This document shows, piece after piece, positions 52,231-52,431 of a stretch of DNA of 52,431 nucleotides (its first letter is position 1; each line of letters begins with the position of its first letter). The notes under the pieces are model-generated. The model was not told the origin of the DNA. It ran no database searches and saw only the letters and a list, made by a program, of their open reading frames with translations. Origin of the DNA: CAYYWP01 sp050176585 (GTDB lineage Bacteria; Desulfobacterota; Binatia; HRBIN30; CADEER01); contig JBFXHX010000029.1 in assembly GCA_050176585.1 (NCBI GenBank), forward strand, positions 1 to 52,431, written 5' to 3'. Position numbers and translations under genes: made by a program.

Positions 52231-52431
52231 GCGGCGAACGTGCTTCGATTCACTCTCTTCACCCTCATCGCCCTGCCTCTGCAAGTCTGCCACACGCGAG
52301 AGGCCACCGGCGGGCCGGGACAGTCCCAGGCCCGCCGGCTACCTGCACAGGGTGAGTGATGGGTCTCGAACCCACGAGCCAATCCGCCGCGCCGGAAGCG
52401 GTCAGCGCCCGGAACGCCTTGGCGCACAAGG
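52231..52431. other. Window edge, nothing firmly identified
   Basis: About 200 bp. A T-arm-like sequence (GTGGG-TTCGAGA-CCCAT on the minus strand, near 52363-52380) is present, but no complete tRNA can be folded within the window. Confidence 0.3.

Noticed and set aside
52350..52431. Possible tRNA (T-arm GTGGG-TTCGAGA-CCCAT on the minus strand) at the window edge.
   Set aside because: No matching acceptor 5' strand, D-arm or anticodon arm can be placed inside the window; a long-variable-arm tRNA starting beyond 52431 is possible but unsupported.

Overview
The window is high-GC bacterial DNA. Its gene content and order (thrS, rpmI, rplT, pheS, pheT, ihfA and a MerR regulator in a row; RNase E-like rne; separate GluRS and GlnRS; a DUF1302-type outer-membrane protein; a sigma-54 AAA+ activator) suggest a Gram-negative of deltaproteobacterial type, possibly Candidatus Binatota. 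The lineage is inferred from gene content, not from any search.

Region 1 (1-10207) is an array of four paralogous exported proteins on the + strand. Each ends with a long Thr-Pro repeat stalk, an EIPTPxPG-type linker, one DUF11-like domain with four conserved cysteines, and a tail of 'VPAP[AL][LF]S', a hydrophobic helix and Arg-rich residues. The tail resembles a PEP-CTERM-class sorting signal but is not a variant I recognise. The first gene is cut by the window edge, the second has an in-frame TAA, and the third and fourth carry VWA domains. An 824-bp block is identical between genes three and four although their flanks differ.

Region 2 (10400-35300) is mostly housekeeping. It holds a DUF309 protein, rne, a membrane histidine kinase, a thiO-membrane protein pair, a MetE-like protein without the usual zinc ligands, and the translation cluster thrS-rpmI-rplT-pheS-pheT-ihfA-merR, which lacks infC in its usual place. 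These are followed by tRNA-Val, the porin, gltX, glnS, a DMT transporter with a His-rich tail, and a large catalase.

Region 3 (35300-41500) is accessory DNA full of gene wreckage. It contains a decayed and an intact copy of the same DUF433/DUF5615 toxin-antitoxin pair, a frameshifted remnant of a restriction enzyme beside an ASCH-domain gene, a nuclease-like remnant cut by an IS3-family end that is fused to a dehydrogenase fragment, a small Cys-rich lipoprotein and a frameshifted phage-type HTH protein. A 57-bp direct repeat that includes the 3' end of tRNA-Glu flanks 3.45 kb of this (37928-41437), which is the signature of integration into a tRNA gene.

Region 4 (41420-52431) returns to core genes: tRNA-Glu, tRNA-Gln, a degenerate SDR coupled to a quinone oxidoreductase, an AmpG-like permease, YqgE/AlgH, an M48 metalloprotease with a small upstream partner, a frameshifted trmJ, a response regulator with a sigma-54 activator, rph-rdgB, tRNA-Pro and tRNA-Arg, and a decayed XRE-type gene at the edge.
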